In this document: positions 9,767-18,742 of the stretch, one piece after another | Position numbering within the stretch: the first letter of the stretch is position 1 | Layout: every line of letters starts with the position of its first letter | Source of the DNA: Planctomycetota bacterium | GTDB lineage: Bacteria > Planctomycetota > Phycisphaerae > WQYP01 | Length of the DNA stretch: 48,984 bases | NCBI GenBank assembly: GCA_021808105.1 | Contig: JAKBCC010000006.1 | Coordinates: forward strand, 1 to 48,984 | Direction: 5' to 3' | Translations under genes and position numbers: made by a program | The notes under the pieces: model-generated | What the model was told of the DNA's origin: nothing | Seen by the model: the letters and a program-made list of their open reading frames with translations, nothing else | Database searches by the model: none

Positions 9767-10072
9767 GTGATCATCACCATCACATGCCGTCATCTTGAAG
9801 TGACCCCGGCCATTCGCGAACATGCGGAGGCGCGGGCCAATAAGATTTTAAAGTATTATGACCTTATCAAGGAAGTTGAAATTATCCTTGACGGCAGCGA
9901 AGCCAAACATAAGCGGGTGGAATTTATCATCAGTGCTGAGCACCGCAACATGTTTGTCGGATCCCAGGAAGGTGATGACCTGTATGCCTGCATGGATCAG
10001 GCCGCCCATAAGCTTGAACGTCAGATTACGGAACATAAAGACCGATTCCGTAATCGTAAACATCCGGGGTAA
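9767..10072 (+). CDS. hpf: Ribosome hibernation promoting factor, short form
   Basis: HPF/RaiA-family protein of 101 residues, which binds the 30S subunit at the decoding centre in starved or resting cells. The fold's conserved elements are present: ITCRHLEVTPAIREHAEARA, a KxL-YYDLI turn, then VEFIISAEHRN and the helix DDLYACMDQAAHKLERQI. It lacks the C-terminal dimerisation domain of long HPF. The start is a GTG at 9767, supported by AAGGAG eight bases upstream. The order hpf-ptsN-ptsH resembles the proteobacterial rpoN operon, although rpoN itself is not here. Confidence 0.9.
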   Translation: MIITITCRHLEVTPAIREHAEARANKILKYYDLIKEVEIILDGSEAKHKRVEFIISAEHRNMFVGSQEGDDLYACMDQAAHKLERQITEHKDRFRNRKHPG

Positions 10073-10164
10073 CCCGAACCGCTGGGCGGATATCACGCAC
10101 AGCGGACCATAGAATTAAATCATGCTGGGATCGTCGGCGATTAAATGTGTGAGATAAGCAACCC

Positions 10165-10641
10165 ATGAAACTCGGTGATTTTATCGTAAAGGACTCCATT
10201 GTCCCGGAACTCAAGGCCAAAAGCCGTGATGGGGTCATTCGAGAACTTGTGGAAGCTTTAGCCGCCGCTGGTGCATTTGCCGCTACGGATGTCGATACAA
10301 TCTGTAAAGCGATTTTGGACCGGGAACGGCACGGCAGCACGGGTTTTGGCAAGGGCGTTGCTGTGCCGCACAGCAAACTCGCGTGTGTAAAAAAGCGCGT
10401 TGGCACCATTGGTCGCAGCGTCGTGGGGATCGATTTTTCAGCCTTGGATCAGGCTCCTGTATTCAGCGTGGTGCTGTTGCTTTCCCCGCCGGATAATCCG
10501 GATGGCCATCTGCACGCGATGGAGAATATTTTCCGCAATCTCCAGGAGGATAACTTTCGGCGTTTTCTGCGGCAGGCGTCTTCGCGTGAGGAAATTGTTG
10601 AACTCATTGAAGAGGCCGATCAAGCCGGCATGGCTCGCTGA
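10165..10641 (+). CDS. ptsN: PTS IIA-type protein, nitrogen-regulatory PtsN class
   Basis: A 158-residue single-domain EIIA of the fructose/nitrogen class. Such proteins accept phosphate from HPr on a histidine and regulate other proteins instead of transporting sugar. The phosphorylation site is visible as GVAVPHSK with His69, preceded by ERHGSTGFGKG. The family's closing helix (DNFRRFLRQASSREEIVELI) is complete. No IIB or IIC domain is attached or nearby, which fits a regulatory role. It lies 92 bp after hpf and 63 bp before ptsH, so the three probably act together. PtsN as against a generic fructose-class IIA is an inference from context. Confidence 0.85.
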   Translation: MKLGDFIVKDSIVPELKAKSRDGVIRELVEALAAAGAFAATDVDTICKAILDRERHGSTGFGKGVAVPHSKLACVKKRVGTIGRSVVGIDFSALDQAPVFSVVLLLSPPDNPDGHLHAMENIFRNLQEDNFRRFLRQASSREEIVELIEEADQAGMAR

Positions 10642-10704
10642 CGTGCTTTTATTCCCTGAAGCCAGATGACTATACGCGCATAATACGGTCGGTGCCGCCG
10701 AATC

Positions 10705-10968
10705 ATGGACAGACAAGTAAAAATTTCAAATCGACTCGGCCTGCACGCCCGCCCGGCGATGCAGTTTGTGGATGTTGCCAATCAATTCAGGAGCAATATC
10801 CGCGTGTGGAAGGGAGAGCAATGTGTTGATGGCAAAAGCATCATGCACATGATGATGCTTGCCGCCACCGAAGGCACCGGCCTGAAGCTGGAAGCCGACG
10901 GAGAAGACGCCGGCAAAGCACTGGACGCCTTGGAAGGCCTGATCAACGGCCGCTTCGGCGAAGAGTAA
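10705..10968 (+). CDS. ptsH: Phosphocarrier protein HPr
   Basis: HPr-family phosphocarrier of 87 residues. The active-site loop GLHARPA contains the phosphorylatable His14. The second conserved block DGKSIMHMMMLAA carries Ser45, the equivalent of the serine phosphorylated by HPr kinase in other phyla. The C-terminal helix is present (GEDAGKALDALEGLI). No Enzyme I or HPr kinase gene follows; the next gene is an unrelated PEP-CTERM protein. HPr probably feeds PtsN in a regulatory phosphotransfer chain, with Enzyme I encoded elsewhere. Confidence 0.93.
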   Translation: MDRQVKISNRLGLHARPAMQFVDVANQFRSNIRVWKGEQCVDGKSIMHMMMLAATEGTGLKLEADGEDAGKALDALEGLINGRFGEE

Positions 10969-11186
10969 TACGTTTCCAGCCTCCGCCGGGCCAAAATCTC
11001 GGTTTTTCCAGCATCTCGTATCTTATTTGCCTATACTGAAAAACCGCCTTTTAATACTAACGTCCTATATTATAAATCTGAACATCATTTCATTGACTTT
11101 ATTATAAATCAGATTAATCTCAAGCGTGATTGAAGTATGTCGCTTCACTTTTATTGGAACACTTTTACGAGCGGAAAGGGCGGAGT

Positions 11187-12257
11187 ATGTTTAACCCTGC
11201 ATCAGCAAAACCTGGAGTAACAGGTGGTCACAAACTTCTGGCGGCGTCGGCAATGATGATCCTGGCGGCAGGCAGCATCAATGGCGCAGCAAGTGCCATG
11301 ACCATTACCCCGCATTTTGAAAGTTCAATTACCGGCAGCGCCAGTTACAGCACCATCGCTTCTGATATCAATAGCGCGTTGACATTTTATAACCAGAACA
11401 TCCTTAATAACGTTAATGTAAGCATCGATTTTGCTGTTACCTCCACCACGTCCGGCGCTTCGTATCTGGGTCAAAGCAATAGCACCATTTATACCCCGTC
11501 GTACAACACGTACACGTCCGCTATGCAAACCAATGCAACGCAGAACGCAAACGCTATCGAACTGACTGCTTACAACAATCTGCAATATGGCAATGACAGT
11601 AACGGGGCGAAAAGCATCGACGCCACAGCACCAAATATGCGAGCGCTTACCGGCTCCGCCACTTACAACGGCGGCTACAATACCAGCGGAAACTATGTTG
11701 GAAATTCCGGAACGGTTGATGGCGTCATTACGCTGAATGCCGCCGACCTTTCGGGTTTCGGCGGAGGTGGAAAGTACAGCGCCGGTCGAGTTATTCAACA
11801 TGAGGTCGATGAAGTGCTGGGTATCGGCGGCAGCGGGTCCACCCTGACGAGTTCTACAACGCCCGCTGCCACCTACGGGCCGCTGGACCTGATGCGTTAC
11901 TCCGCGCTGCATACCGCAAGCTATACCAACAGCTCAACCGCTGCATCCTATTTCTCCATTGATGGTGGGGCTACCAATCTGGTGAACTTTAACCAGAACC
12001 CCGGCACCAATGGCCAGACCGGCGGTGATTTTGGCGATTGGAGCAGCCAAGGCAATACCGGTAATTATGTTCAGTTGGCATTTACATCCAGTTCACAGGG
12101 AGCCGCAAGTATCAGCGCAACTTCTCCGGAGGGAATCGCGCTGCAGGCGATTGGTTATGAGATGGTGGTTCCTGAACCTTCCACGTTGGCTCTGTGCGGC
12201 GGATTGCTGATCGGCCTGGGCCTGATGCGCCGCCGGGCCGGGAACCTGTCGCGGTAA
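11187..12257 (+). CDS. PEP-CTERM metalloprotease-like protein (NF038122-like)
   Basis: A 356-residue exported protein. The ATG at 11187 follows AAGGG by six bases and places a signal peptide at the N-terminus (KLLAASAMMILAAGSINGAA), so the earlier in-frame start at 11130 is less likely. The middle is Ser/Thr/Asn-rich. Near residue 210 lies GRVIQHEVDEVLGIGG, an HE...E/D-L-G pattern like the zinc-binding core of the PEP-CTERM NF038122 family, but without the second histidine of a classical HExxH. The tail is a PEP-CTERM signal: VVPEPSTLAL, a hydrophobic helix and RRRAG. A secreted, surface-sorted protease is the likely role; catalytic activity is not certain. Confidence 0.7.
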   Translation: MFNPASAKPGVTGGHKLLAASAMMILAAGSINGAASAMTITPHFESSITGSASYSTIASDINSALTFYNQNILNNVNVSIDFAVTSTTSGASYLGQSNSTIYTPSYNTYTSAMQTNATQNANAIELTAYNNLQYGNDSNGAKSIDATAPNMRALTGSATYNGGYNTSGNYVGNSGTVDGVITLNAADLSGFGGGGKYSAGRVIQHEVDEVLGIGGSGSTLTSSTTPAATYGPLDLMRYSALHTASYTNSSTAASYFSIDGGATNLVNFNQNPGTNGQTGGDFGDWSSQGNTGNYVQLAFTSSSQGAASISATSPEGIALQAIGYEMVVPEPSTLALCGGLLIGLGLMRRRAGNLSR

Positions 12258-12270
12258 AGGCGCGGTAGAA

Positions 12271-12336
12271 CACCGGGGTGATAACCCGGTGGTCCGTTGG
12301 CGGCAGTGGATCAACCACCGGATTAACATCCGGTGC
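12271..12336 (+). repeat. Paired-hairpin intergenic repeat, copy 1
   Basis: Two adjacent hairpins: CACCGGG/CCCGGTG (12271-12277 and 12285-12291) and CACCGGAT/ATCCGGTG (12316-12323 and 12328-12335). The two halves are also rough inverted copies of each other. Related copies lie at 16652 and 18165, each next to a gene end or start. No T-tract follows, so a simple intrinsic terminator is unlikely. Confidence 0.8.
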
Positions 12337-12398
12337 TTGTGAAGAAAGTCGCGCTTCCAACCGATCGGGTCCTTTGCAGCACTCTTGGTTATCCGGCC

Positions 12399-13997
12399 TT
12401 ATGGCTTACTGGCCTGAAAGGGAAGTGCCGGCAGAGATGCTTTATTCATCAGGTTCGGCACAGCGATGTCGCTGAAAGCAAATCTTACGGCTGTCGGGTT
12501 ACTGATCTCCGGTGATTGAACGACCACGGTTTTTCCGACTATTTGCGCCTGGGCATTGACGAATGTACCATCGGCACCGGCGAGTTGGAACCAGTTCAAA
12601 GGCTTTCCATTGCGCGAGAGCAGTCCGCCGCCGACATCTGTAAAGTGAATGACAACCTGATTCCCATTAAACTCGGCGGATTTAAACACCGGTCCCGAAT
12701 AGGTTTTTCCGGAATGAAATATTTTCGCCAGGGCAATACCCGCCAGACGCACGCCAACGGCCCGTTTATTGGCGGGATGTATATTTTTGATATTGCCGAT
12801 ATCAATCGTTGAAGCAATACCGCAATTTGGAATTCGCCAGGCCGCTTTTTCTTCGGCCTGCCAGATCAGCGGCTCCATCGGATCGTTGCCATAATTAAAC
12901 GGGGCAATCTGCACGATATAAAATGGGAAATTTCCCTGCTTCCATAATTTTCGCCACGAACCAATCAGTGCCTTGAGATGATAGTAATAGAGATGATCAT
13001 GGGAAGATACGTTATTTTCTCCCTGATACCAGATCGCACCGCGAATGGCATACGGAATCAGGGGATGGATCATGCCGTTAAAAAGAGTGGTCGGATTTTG
13101 ATGCGCGTCCGGCTGCCAGTCATTATGGGGAATCTGGTAATTATACGCGTGGGGGCTGCGGATGGCGTTTTCCGGCTCACGCGGCAGTTTGGGCATGGGC
13201 TTTCCTTTTGCCTGGGCTTGTCTGGCTTCGCGCAGCCACGCACTTATGGCTGTAAGGTACCGGGAATTCAACTTTTTCTGCCGCTTCGCCATTGATCGCA
13301 GCCACGCCTGACCGGCTTTCAGTTGCGGCACGGCAAAAAAGCCCTGTTTGGGGATCCAGGGTTCAATATTTGTGCCGCCCCAATCCGCTTCAAGCAGACC
13401 AATGGGAACATGAAGGGCCCGATGCAGGGTCAATCCGAAGAAATAGCCCACGGCAGTGAAGCCCGCGAGATTCTTCGGCGTACAGCGATGCCAGGCGGCC
13501 GCCGCCTGCCTTTTTGGGGTACCGGAAAAATTAGATTCGATCATCGGCACGTGGTAGAGACGGATATTCTGATGGGTTCCCTTGGCCAGTGCCGCCGCGA
13601 GATTCGTGCGGCCAAACCAGCCTCCCATGGGATACTGCATATTGGATTGCCCGGAGCAAAGCCACACATCCCCCACCAGAACATCGTGAACAACCATGGT
13701 TTGCGCGCCGGAAGTTATGGTTAAGTCGCGAGCCGTAGTGCTATGATGCATCGGCGGAAGTTTAGCCATCCAGTTGCCGTGGGCGTCGGCAGTTGCGGTA
13801 ACCGTATGGCCCGCAAAGGTGACAGTAATTTTTTGCCCCCGCTTAGCCCAGCCCCATACCGGATCCTTCATGCCGCGTTGCAACACCAGATGATTGGTGA
13901 ACAGATTGGAAACAGTAAAAGGCGTTGACGCATGGACCGCCGGCCAGTATCCGAGAATCACCGCCAAGCTGATAAGCATCGAGCCCATGAATCTCAT
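12399..13997 (-). CDS. Sialate O-acetylesterase-like SGNH hydrolase
   Basis: Exported carbohydrate esterase of 532 residues, of the sialate O-acetylesterase family that removes acetyl groups from sugars. The ATG at 13997 is eight bases after GGAG and fits better than the ATG two codons earlier. It has a signal peptide (MLISLAVILGYWPAVHAS). An N-terminal beta-domain holds VLQRGMKDPVWGWA. The SGNH serine lies in DVWLCSGQSNMQYPM, and the block GAIWYQGENN is the other hallmark of the family. The C-terminal part is a beta-domain with YSGPVF and FTDVGGGL. It is probably periplasmic and acts in polysaccharide scavenging. It is convergent with the PEP-CTERM protease gene. Confidence 0.88.
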   Translation of the reverse strand: MRFMGSMLISLAVILGYWPAVHASTPFTVSNLFTNHLVLQRGMKDPVWGWAKRGQKITVTFAGHTVTATADAHGNWMAKLPPMHHSTTARDLTITSGAQTMVVHDVLVGDVWLCSGQSNMQYPMGGWFGRTNLAAALAKGTHQNIRLYHVPMIESNFSGTPKRQAAAAWHRCTPKNLAGFTAVGYFFGLTLHRALHVPIGLLEADWGGTNIEPWIPKQGFFAVPQLKAGQAWLRSMAKRQKKLNSRYLTAISAWLREARQAQAKGKPMPKLPREPENAIRSPHAYNYQIPHNDWQPDAHQNPTTLFNGMIHPLIPYAIRGAIWYQGENNVSSHDHLYYYHLKALIGSWRKLWKQGNFPFYIVQIAPFNYGNDPMEPLIWQAEEKAAWRIPNCGIASTIDIGNIKNIHPANKRAVGVRLAGIALAKIFHSGKTYSGPVFKSAEFNGNQVVIHFTDVGGGLLSRNGKPLNWFQLAGADGTFVNAQAQIVGKTVVVQSPEISNPTAVRFAFSDIAVPNLMNKASLPALPFQASKP

Positions 13998-14113
13998 ATC
14001 CATATCTCCAGTTGCTGAACATTAAAACCTGTGGCGTTTCGGCTGTGAAGGACTATATCGGCAACAGAAAAATTAGCAACTAATGGAGTGAAATGGGTAT
14101 AAGTTAGCACCGT

Positions 14114-14142
14114 TTGCCAAGTTCCTGCGGGCCGGGCATTAT
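14114..14142 (+). promoter_or_regulatory. Possible promoter for argG
   Basis: TTGCCA (14114-14119) and CATTAT (14137-14142) are separated by 17 bp and lie about 40 bp before the argG ATG. The -10 is imperfect. No ARG-box-like palindrome is apparent to me. Confidence 0.35.
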
Positions 14143-14181
14143 ATTGGACTTGGTTTTGATTTGGCTTTGGAGTTGACTCTT

Positions 14182-15399
14182 ATGATTGAAACGGCGAAAA
14201 AGATTGTACTGGCTTATTCCGGCGGCCTGGATACGTCCGTAATTCTTCCGTGGCTTAAAGATAATTACCCCGGCTGCGAGGTCATCGCGTTTGCTGCGGA
14301 ACTTGGGCAGGGTGATGAGCTCGATGGCATAAAGAAAAAAGCTCTGGCCAGCGGGGCGGATAAGTGCATTGTCGCTGATTTGCGGGAAGAATTTGCCCGT
14401 GATTACTGCTTTCCCATGCTGCGGGCCGGGGCGGTTTATGAACACAATTATCTGCTGGGAACGTCCATCGCGCGCCCGCTGATCGCCAAACATCAGGTGC
14501 GTGTGGCGCATGAACTCGGTGCCGATGCTGTAGCTCATGGTGCCACCGGCAAGGGCAATGATCAGGTGCGCTTTGAACTTACCTACATGGCCCTTGGCCC
14601 GGAACTGCAGATTATTGCCCCGTGGAAAGATGATCGCTTTGAACTTCGCAGTCGCGAGGCGGCCATTAAATATGCCAGGGAAAAAGGTGTGCCGATCAGC
14701 CAGACGGTGAAAAAGATTTATTCACGGGATCGCAATCTCTGGCACATTTCCCATGAAGGAGCGGATTTGGAAAATCCGGCCAATGAGCCACTGGATAATT
14801 TGTGGGTGATGAGTGTGCCGGTCAGCAAAGCTCCGGCGAAAGCGGAATTTGTTACCGTGGGCTTTCAGGCGGGAACGCCTGTAAGCGTCAATGGACGACA
14901 ACTGGCAGCGCATAAAATCATCGAAACGCTTAATACCATCGCCGGACGCCACGGCGTGGGGCAGGTGGATCTGGTGGAAAACCGCCTGGTGGGCATGAAG
15001 AGCCGCGGCGCGTATGAAACGCCCGGCGGCACCGTGCTGCTGACGGCCATTCGGGCCTTGGAAGCCCTGTGCATGGAGCGGGATTTGGCCCATTATAAGC
15101 AGCAAATTGCGCTGAAATATGCAGATCTGGTTTATTATGGCCAATGGTTTCATCCGCTTCGGGAAGCACTGGATGCGTTTGTGACCGCCGCGACGCGCCA
15201 TGTCACGGGATCAGTAAAAATCCGCCTTTTCAAGGGACGGGCCACCGTGGCATCGGTTACGTCGGCGGGTAGTTTGTATCGGCCTGATCTTGCAAGCTTT
15301 ACCATGGGAACGGAATACGACGGCAAAGATGCGATTGGCTTTATCAAGCTTTTCGGCCTGCCCATGAAGGTCAATGCCATGCGCGACAGCCGGGATTGA
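14182..15399 (+). CDS. argG: Argininosuccinate synthase
   Basis: Cytoplasmic enzyme that joins citrulline and aspartate using ATP in the arginine pathway. It is 405 residues, the normal length. The ATG at 14182 follows GGAG by eight bases; the open frame also runs back to a TTG at 14161, which is less likely. The ATP-binding PP-loop is KIVLAYSGGLDTSVI at the N-terminus. Substrate-binding blocks follow: EHNYLLGTSIARPLIAK and AHGATGKGNDQVRFEL. No other arginine gene is adjacent, though speA (arginine decarboxylase) lies 9 kb away. The start of the gene is separated from the divergent esterase by about 180 bp. Confidence 0.97.
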   Translation: MIETAKKIVLAYSGGLDTSVILPWLKDNYPGCEVIAFAAELGQGDELDGIKKKALASGADKCIVADLREEFARDYCFPMLRAGAVYEHNYLLGTSIARPLIAKHQVRVAHELGADAVAHGATGKGNDQVRFELTYMALGPELQIIAPWKDDRFELRSREAAIKYAREKGVPISQTVKKIYSRDRNLWHISHEGADLENPANEPLDNLWVMSVPVSKAPAKAEFVTVGFQAGTPVSVNGRQLAAHKIIETLNTIAGRHGVGQVDLVENRLVGMKSRGAYETPGGTVLLTAIRALEALCMERDLAHYKQQIALKYADLVYYGQWFHPLREALDAFVTAATRHVTGSVKIRLFKGRATVASVTSAGSLYRPDLASFTMGTEYDGKDAIGFIKLFGLPMKVNAMRDSRD

Positions 15400-15489
15400 A
15401 CTTATGGCCTGCAATAAGCCGATAAATGAGGAAGTATTTCCGGGCGTTGTGGCCCACGATAAACAGGACCGGCGCAAGGAGCACGCTTC

Positions 15490-16581
15490 ATGACGCAAAC
15501 CGATACTCATAACGCGCCAATTTTGGTGACGGGCGGTGCCGGATTCATCGGCTCAAATTTCGTCACCTCCTGGATCGGCAACGTCGGCACGCCGGTGGTG
15601 AATCTCGATAAACTCACGTATGCCGGCAACCCGGAAAATCTGGCGCAGTTGCAGGGCAACCGGCAGCATATATTTGTGCAGGGAGATATTAATGACCGAA
15701 AGGTTATTGATCAGCTGCTGGCGGCGCATCAGCCGCGGGCCATCGTTCATTTTGCTGCGGAAAGCCATGTAGATCGGTCCATTCATGGGCCGGAAGATTT
15801 TGTCGTCACCAACGTCAATGGCACATTTCATCTTCTGGAGGCTGCGCGGGCGTACTGGTCCAAACTTCCCGAGCCCCACAAGACCAATTTTCGATTTCTC
15901 CATGTTTCAACCGATGAGGTGTATGGGTCCTTAAGTGCGGATGATCCGGCCTTTACCGAAACGACGCCCTACGCCCCTAATAGTCCATACTCCGCGTCCA
16001 AGGCGGCTTCGGATCATCTGGTGCGGGCGTATTTTCACACCTACCACATGCCGGTGCTGACCACCAATTGCTCCAATAATTATGGTCCGTTCCAATTCCC
16101 GGAAAAGCTTATCCCCCTGATGATTCTTAATGCGCTGGGCGGAAAACTGTTGCCGGTTTACGGCGACGGCTTGAATGTCCGCGATTGGCTTTTTGTTCCG
16201 GATCACTGCGACGCCATTCGGGAAGTGTTGAAGGCCGGACGCCCCGGGGAAACCTACAACATCGGCGGCAACAGTGAAATGAAAAATATTGAGGTTGTCA
16301 AAACCATCTGTTCGATTCTTGATGAATTGCGCCCTGATTCCCCCTACCGCCCGCACGCATCACTGATTCAGTATGTCAAAGACCGGCCCGGCCATGATCG
16401 GCGGTATGCCATGGATATTACCAAAATAAATCGCGAACTAGGCTGGAGTCCCAAATGCTCATTTACGGATGGCATTCGTGCCACGGTGCAATGGTATTTA
16501 GATAATAGTACCTGGATTGCCCACGTGGCCAGCGGGGAATATCGCAATTGGGTGGAAGCGAATTATGCCAAACGCGGTTAA
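15490..16581 (+). CDS. rfbB: dTDP-glucose 4,6-dehydratase
   Basis: NAD-dependent short-chain dehydrogenase that converts dTDP-glucose to dTDP-4-keto-6-deoxyglucose, the second step to dTDP-rhamnose. It is 363 residues. The Rossmann glycine motif is [11 protein letters not shown] near residue 14, followed by [12 protein letters not shown]. The family's active site is clear: [10 protein letters not shown] and the catalytic Tyr-Lys pair in [27 protein letters not shown] and [10 protein letters not shown] are also diagnostic. AAGGAG eight bases upstream fixes the ATG. It heads the block rfbB-rfbA-rfbC. rfbD, the final reductase for rhamnose, is absent from this window, so the end product may be another deoxysugar or rfbD may lie elsewhere. 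Confidence 0.96.
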   Translation: MTQTDTHNAPILVTGGAGFIGSNFVTSWIGNVGTPVVNLDKLTYAGNPENLAQLQGNRQHIFVQGDINDRKVIDQLLAAHQPRAIVHFAAESHVDRSIHGPEDFVVTNVNGTFHLLEAARAYWSKLPEPHKTNFRFLHVSTDEVYGSLSADDPAFTETTPYAPNSPYSASKAASDHLVRAYFHTYHMPVLTTNCSNNYGPFQFPEKLIPLMILNALGGKLLPVYGDGLNVRDWLFVPDHCDAIREVLKAGRPGETYNIGGNSEMKNIEVVKTICSILDELRPDSPYRPHASLIQYVKDRPGHDRRYAMDITKINRELGWSPKCSFTDGIRATVQWYLDNSTWIAHVASGEYRNWVEANYAKRG

Positions 16582-16651
16582 TATCATGGCAGTTTCAGGC
16601 GATCTGTGAAGCGGCGTCCCGACGCATCACCGTCGGCGGCCCGCGGGAATA

Positions 16652-16680
16652 GATCAACCACCGGATTACCATCCGGTGCT
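16652..16680 (+). repeat. Paired-hairpin intergenic repeat, copy 2 (right half)
   Basis: The hairpin CACCGGAT/ATCCGGTG (16659-16666 and 16671-16678), preceded by GATCAAC as in the other copies. The left hairpin is missing or too diverged to see. The repeat sits in the rfbB-rfbA gap, about 40 bp before the rfbA start, so it will be in the transcript leader of rfbA. Confidence 0.75.
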
Positions 16681-16719
16681 CCCGGCTTGCGGAACGGCCA
16701 AACTTGTGGAGAAGTAAAT

Positions 16720-17598
16720 ATGCGTAAGGGAATTATTCTTGCCGGCGGTGCCGGCACGCGATTGCATCCGGTGACACTGGCGGTTTCCAAACAGTTGCTG
16801 CCGGTGTATGACAAGCCGATGATTTATTATCCCCTTTCCACCCTGATGCTGGCCGGGATCCGAGATATCCTGCTTATTTCTACACCGCTGGATACGCCGC
16901 GATTTCAGCAGTTGCTCGGTGATGGCAAACCCTGGGGTCTGAATATTTCTTATGCCGTGCAACCGGAACCCAACGGCATTGCCCAGGCGTTTATTATCGG
17001 GAAGGAATTCATCGGCAACAGCCCCAGTGCTCTGGTGCTGGGCGATAATATTTTCTACGGCCACGATTTCGCCGCCGATCTTCATGCCGCCGCCGCTGAA
17101 ACCACCGGAGCCACCGTTTTCGCCTATCCTGTTGTGGACCCGGAACGCTACGGCGTGGTGGAGTTTGATCCACATTTCAACGCCCTGTCACTGGAGGAAA
17201 AGCCGGCGAAGCCAAAATCCCGGTATGCCGTCACCGGTATATATTTCTACGGACCTGATGTGGTGTCGGTGGCTGAAAATCTTAAGCCATCGGCGCGCGG
17301 GGAACTGGAAATCACCGATGTTAATAAGGTGTACCTTGCCAGGAAAACCCTGCGGGTAAAAGTCATGGGCCGGGGAATGGCGTGGCTGGATACCGGCACG
17401 CATCAATCCCTGCTGGATGCTTCCATGTATATCCAAACCATTGAACGTCGCCAGGGCCTCAAAGTGGCGTGCCCGGAGGAAATCGCCTGGCGGCGCGGAT
17501 TTATAACCGCCGATCAACTGCGGCAACTGGCGAAGCCTCTGTCAAAAAATGAATACGGGCAGTATCTGCTGGAAATCCTCGAAGAAAAGCTGGCTTGA
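16720..17598 (+). CDS. rfbA: Glucose-1-phosphate thymidylyltransferase
   Basis: Makes dTDP-glucose from glucose-1-phosphate and dTTP, the entry step of the dTDP-sugar pathway. It is 292 residues, the usual size. The ATG at 16720 follows GGAGAAG by five bases; an open frame from 16606 would add 38 residues encoded by the intergenic repeat and is rejected. The nucleotide-binding signature [15 protein letters not shown] is at the N-terminus. [20 protein letters not shown] and the later [12 protein letters not shown] and GVVEFD blocks are all typical. It lies between rfbB and rfbC, with two bases between its stop codon and the rfbC start. Confidence 0.97.
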   Translation: MRKGIILAGGAGTRLHPVTLAVSKQLLPVYDKPMIYYPLSTLMLAGIRDILLISTPLDTPRFQQLLGDGKPWGLNISYAVQPEPNGIAQAFIIGKEFIGNSPSALVLGDNIFYGHDFAADLHAAAAETTGATVFAYPVVDPERYGVVEFDPHFNALSLEEKPAKPKSRYAVTGIYFYGPDVVSVAENLKPSARGELEITDVNKVYLARKTLRVKVMGRGMAWLDTGTHQSLLDASMYIQTIERRQGLKVACPEEIAWRRGFITADQLRQLAKPLSKNEYGQYLLEILEEKLA

Positions 17599-17600
17599 AT

Positions 17601-18143
17601 ATGAAAGTAATACCCACCGAAATTCCTGATGTGCTGCTCCTGGAACCTGCGGTTTTCCGCGACTCCCGCGGCTTTTTTATGGAAAGTTATAATCAGCGAT
17701 CGTTGGCCGCTCTGGGAATCAACGCTGGTTTTGTGCAGGACAATCACTCCCGCTCCACCCGCGGCGTTTTACGCGGATTGCATTACCAGATTCAGCAGCC
17801 CCAGGGAAAGCTGGTGCGTGTGGTGCGCGGAGAAGTGTTTGATGTGGCTGTGGATATTCGCCGCCGGTCGCCGACGTTCGGCAAATGGGTCGGCTTTCAC
17901 CTCTCGGATGAAAACCTGCGCATGGCATACGTGCCGCCGGGATTCGCGCACGGCTTTGTCGTACTTTCACAAACCGTCGAGTTTCTCTACAAAACCACCG
18001 ATTATTACGCCAAAGAATTCGAGCGGTCCATTTCCTATAACGACCCCGCCATCGGCATATCCTGGCCGGATGCCGGTGACCTGGTGCTATCCGAAAAAGA
18101 CCGCACTGCGCCTCCGCTTAGCAAAGCGGAAATTTACGGGTAA
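17601..18143 (+). CDS. rfbC: dTDP-4-dehydrorhamnose 3,5-epimerase
   Basis: Cupin-type epimerase acting on dTDP-4-keto-6-deoxyglucose. It is 180 residues. Family motifs are DSRGFFMESYNQRS, VQDNHSRSTRGVLRGLHYQ (with the catalytic His of the cupin) and PPGFAHGFVVLS. The ATG at 17601 is two bases after the rfbA stop; a TTG two codons earlier overlaps that stop and is also possible. Translational coupling with rfbA is likely. The last gene of the usual cluster, rfbD, does not follow; instead a hairpin repeat comes next. Confidence 0.95.
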   Translation: MKVIPTEIPDVLLLEPAVFRDSRGFFMESYNQRSLAALGINAGFVQDNHSRSTRGVLRGLHYQIQQPQGKLVRVVRGEVFDVAVDIRRRSPTFGKWVGFHLSDENLRMAYVPPGFAHGFVVLSQTVEFLYKTTDYYAKEFERSISYNDPAIGISWPDAGDLVLSEKDRTAPPLSKAEIYG

Positions 18144-18164
18144 ACAGAGCATGGCGTCATAAAG

Positions 18165-18231
18165 CACCGTGGTGATAACCCGGTGGTTGGTTAGCAGCAC
18201 TGGATCAACCACCGGATTATCATCCGGTGCT
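18165..18231 (+). repeat. Paired-hairpin intergenic repeat, copy 3
   Basis: A near-full copy: the left hairpin is degraded (CACCG...CGGTG with GTGATAACCCGGTGGT intact) and the right hairpin CACCGGAT/ATCCGGTG is perfect. The segment GGATCAACCACCGGATTA is shared with copy 1. It lies 20 bp after the rfbC stop. Confidence 0.8.
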
Positions 18232-18331
18232 CTCCAAGTAATGACGACGATGGCGTACCTCAACACGATGATACGGCCGCGTCGCAGAGGGGGAAAAGAA
18301 AAAAGCGCCCCGGGCTCGCCAGGCCATGTGA

Positions 18332-18589
18332 TTATTTCTTGAGCTTACGGGGCGAACGCGGTGTGAAAACCAGTTCCTCCGCTGCAACCTCAAAGCTCTC
18401 TGAATTTTCATCCGGATTCCCAACCGGCCGCGCACGCACGAGATGTCGGCCCATGGAACCTATAGGCCCTCTATCTTCAACAACGATTACCGGAAGATTG
18501 CTGCTCCCAAAGCGGATTTTAGCAGGGCAACCGACCGTGAATCCCACCCGCCCGGCTTTTCTCTGTTTACGACCCCGTATTTTTATCAT
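18332..18589 (-). CDS. Small basic protein, unknown function
   Basis: An 85-residue protein that I do not recognise. The ATG at 18589 is supported by AGGAG upstream; an open frame to 18649 would add 20 residues and is less likely. The N-terminus is very basic (KIRGRKQRKAGRV) and the middle reads as a compact beta-rich segment: VGCPAKIRFGSSNLPVIVVE and GPIGSMGRHLVRAR. The end is acidic then basic (FTPRSPRKLKK). The gene is divergent from the ATPase gene at 18743, with a palindrome between them. A nucleic-acid-binding role would fit the charge but is only a guess. Confidence 0.55.
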   Translation of the reverse strand: MIKIRGRKQRKAGRVGFTVGCPAKIRFGSSNLPVIVVEDRGPIGSMGRHLVRARPVGNPDENSESFEVAAEELVFTPRSPRKLKK

Positions 18590-18680
18590 AACGCGCTCCT
18601 GCAAGCCAATGCATTGAATATTATAGCATTTGCTACCACGGTTTAACACCGGTCAAAAGTTCCCATGCACCTGCGGCATA

Positions 18681-18719
18681 TATTGGATAAAATAACACTT
18701 AGTGTTATATTATCCAATA
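18681..18719. promoter_or_regulatory. 39-bp palindrome upstream of DUF4143 ATPase
   Basis: Outer arms TATTGGATAA (18681-18690) and TTATCCAATA (18710-18719) are perfect. Inside, ATAACACT/AGTGTTAT (18692-18699 and 18701-18708) pairs around a single T, with one mismatch between the stems. It sits 24 bp before the ATPase ATG in the divergent intergenic space, so it could be an operator or a recombination-type site. A related hairpin follows the gene at 20044. Confidence 0.8.
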
Positions 18720-18742
18720 CCCGTGCTGTTCAGGAGCCGCCG

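Noticed and set aside
16606-16719. N-terminal extension of rfbA
   Set aside because: It is encoded by the intergenic hairpin repeat, and a clear ribosome site and the family's N-terminus place the start at 16720.
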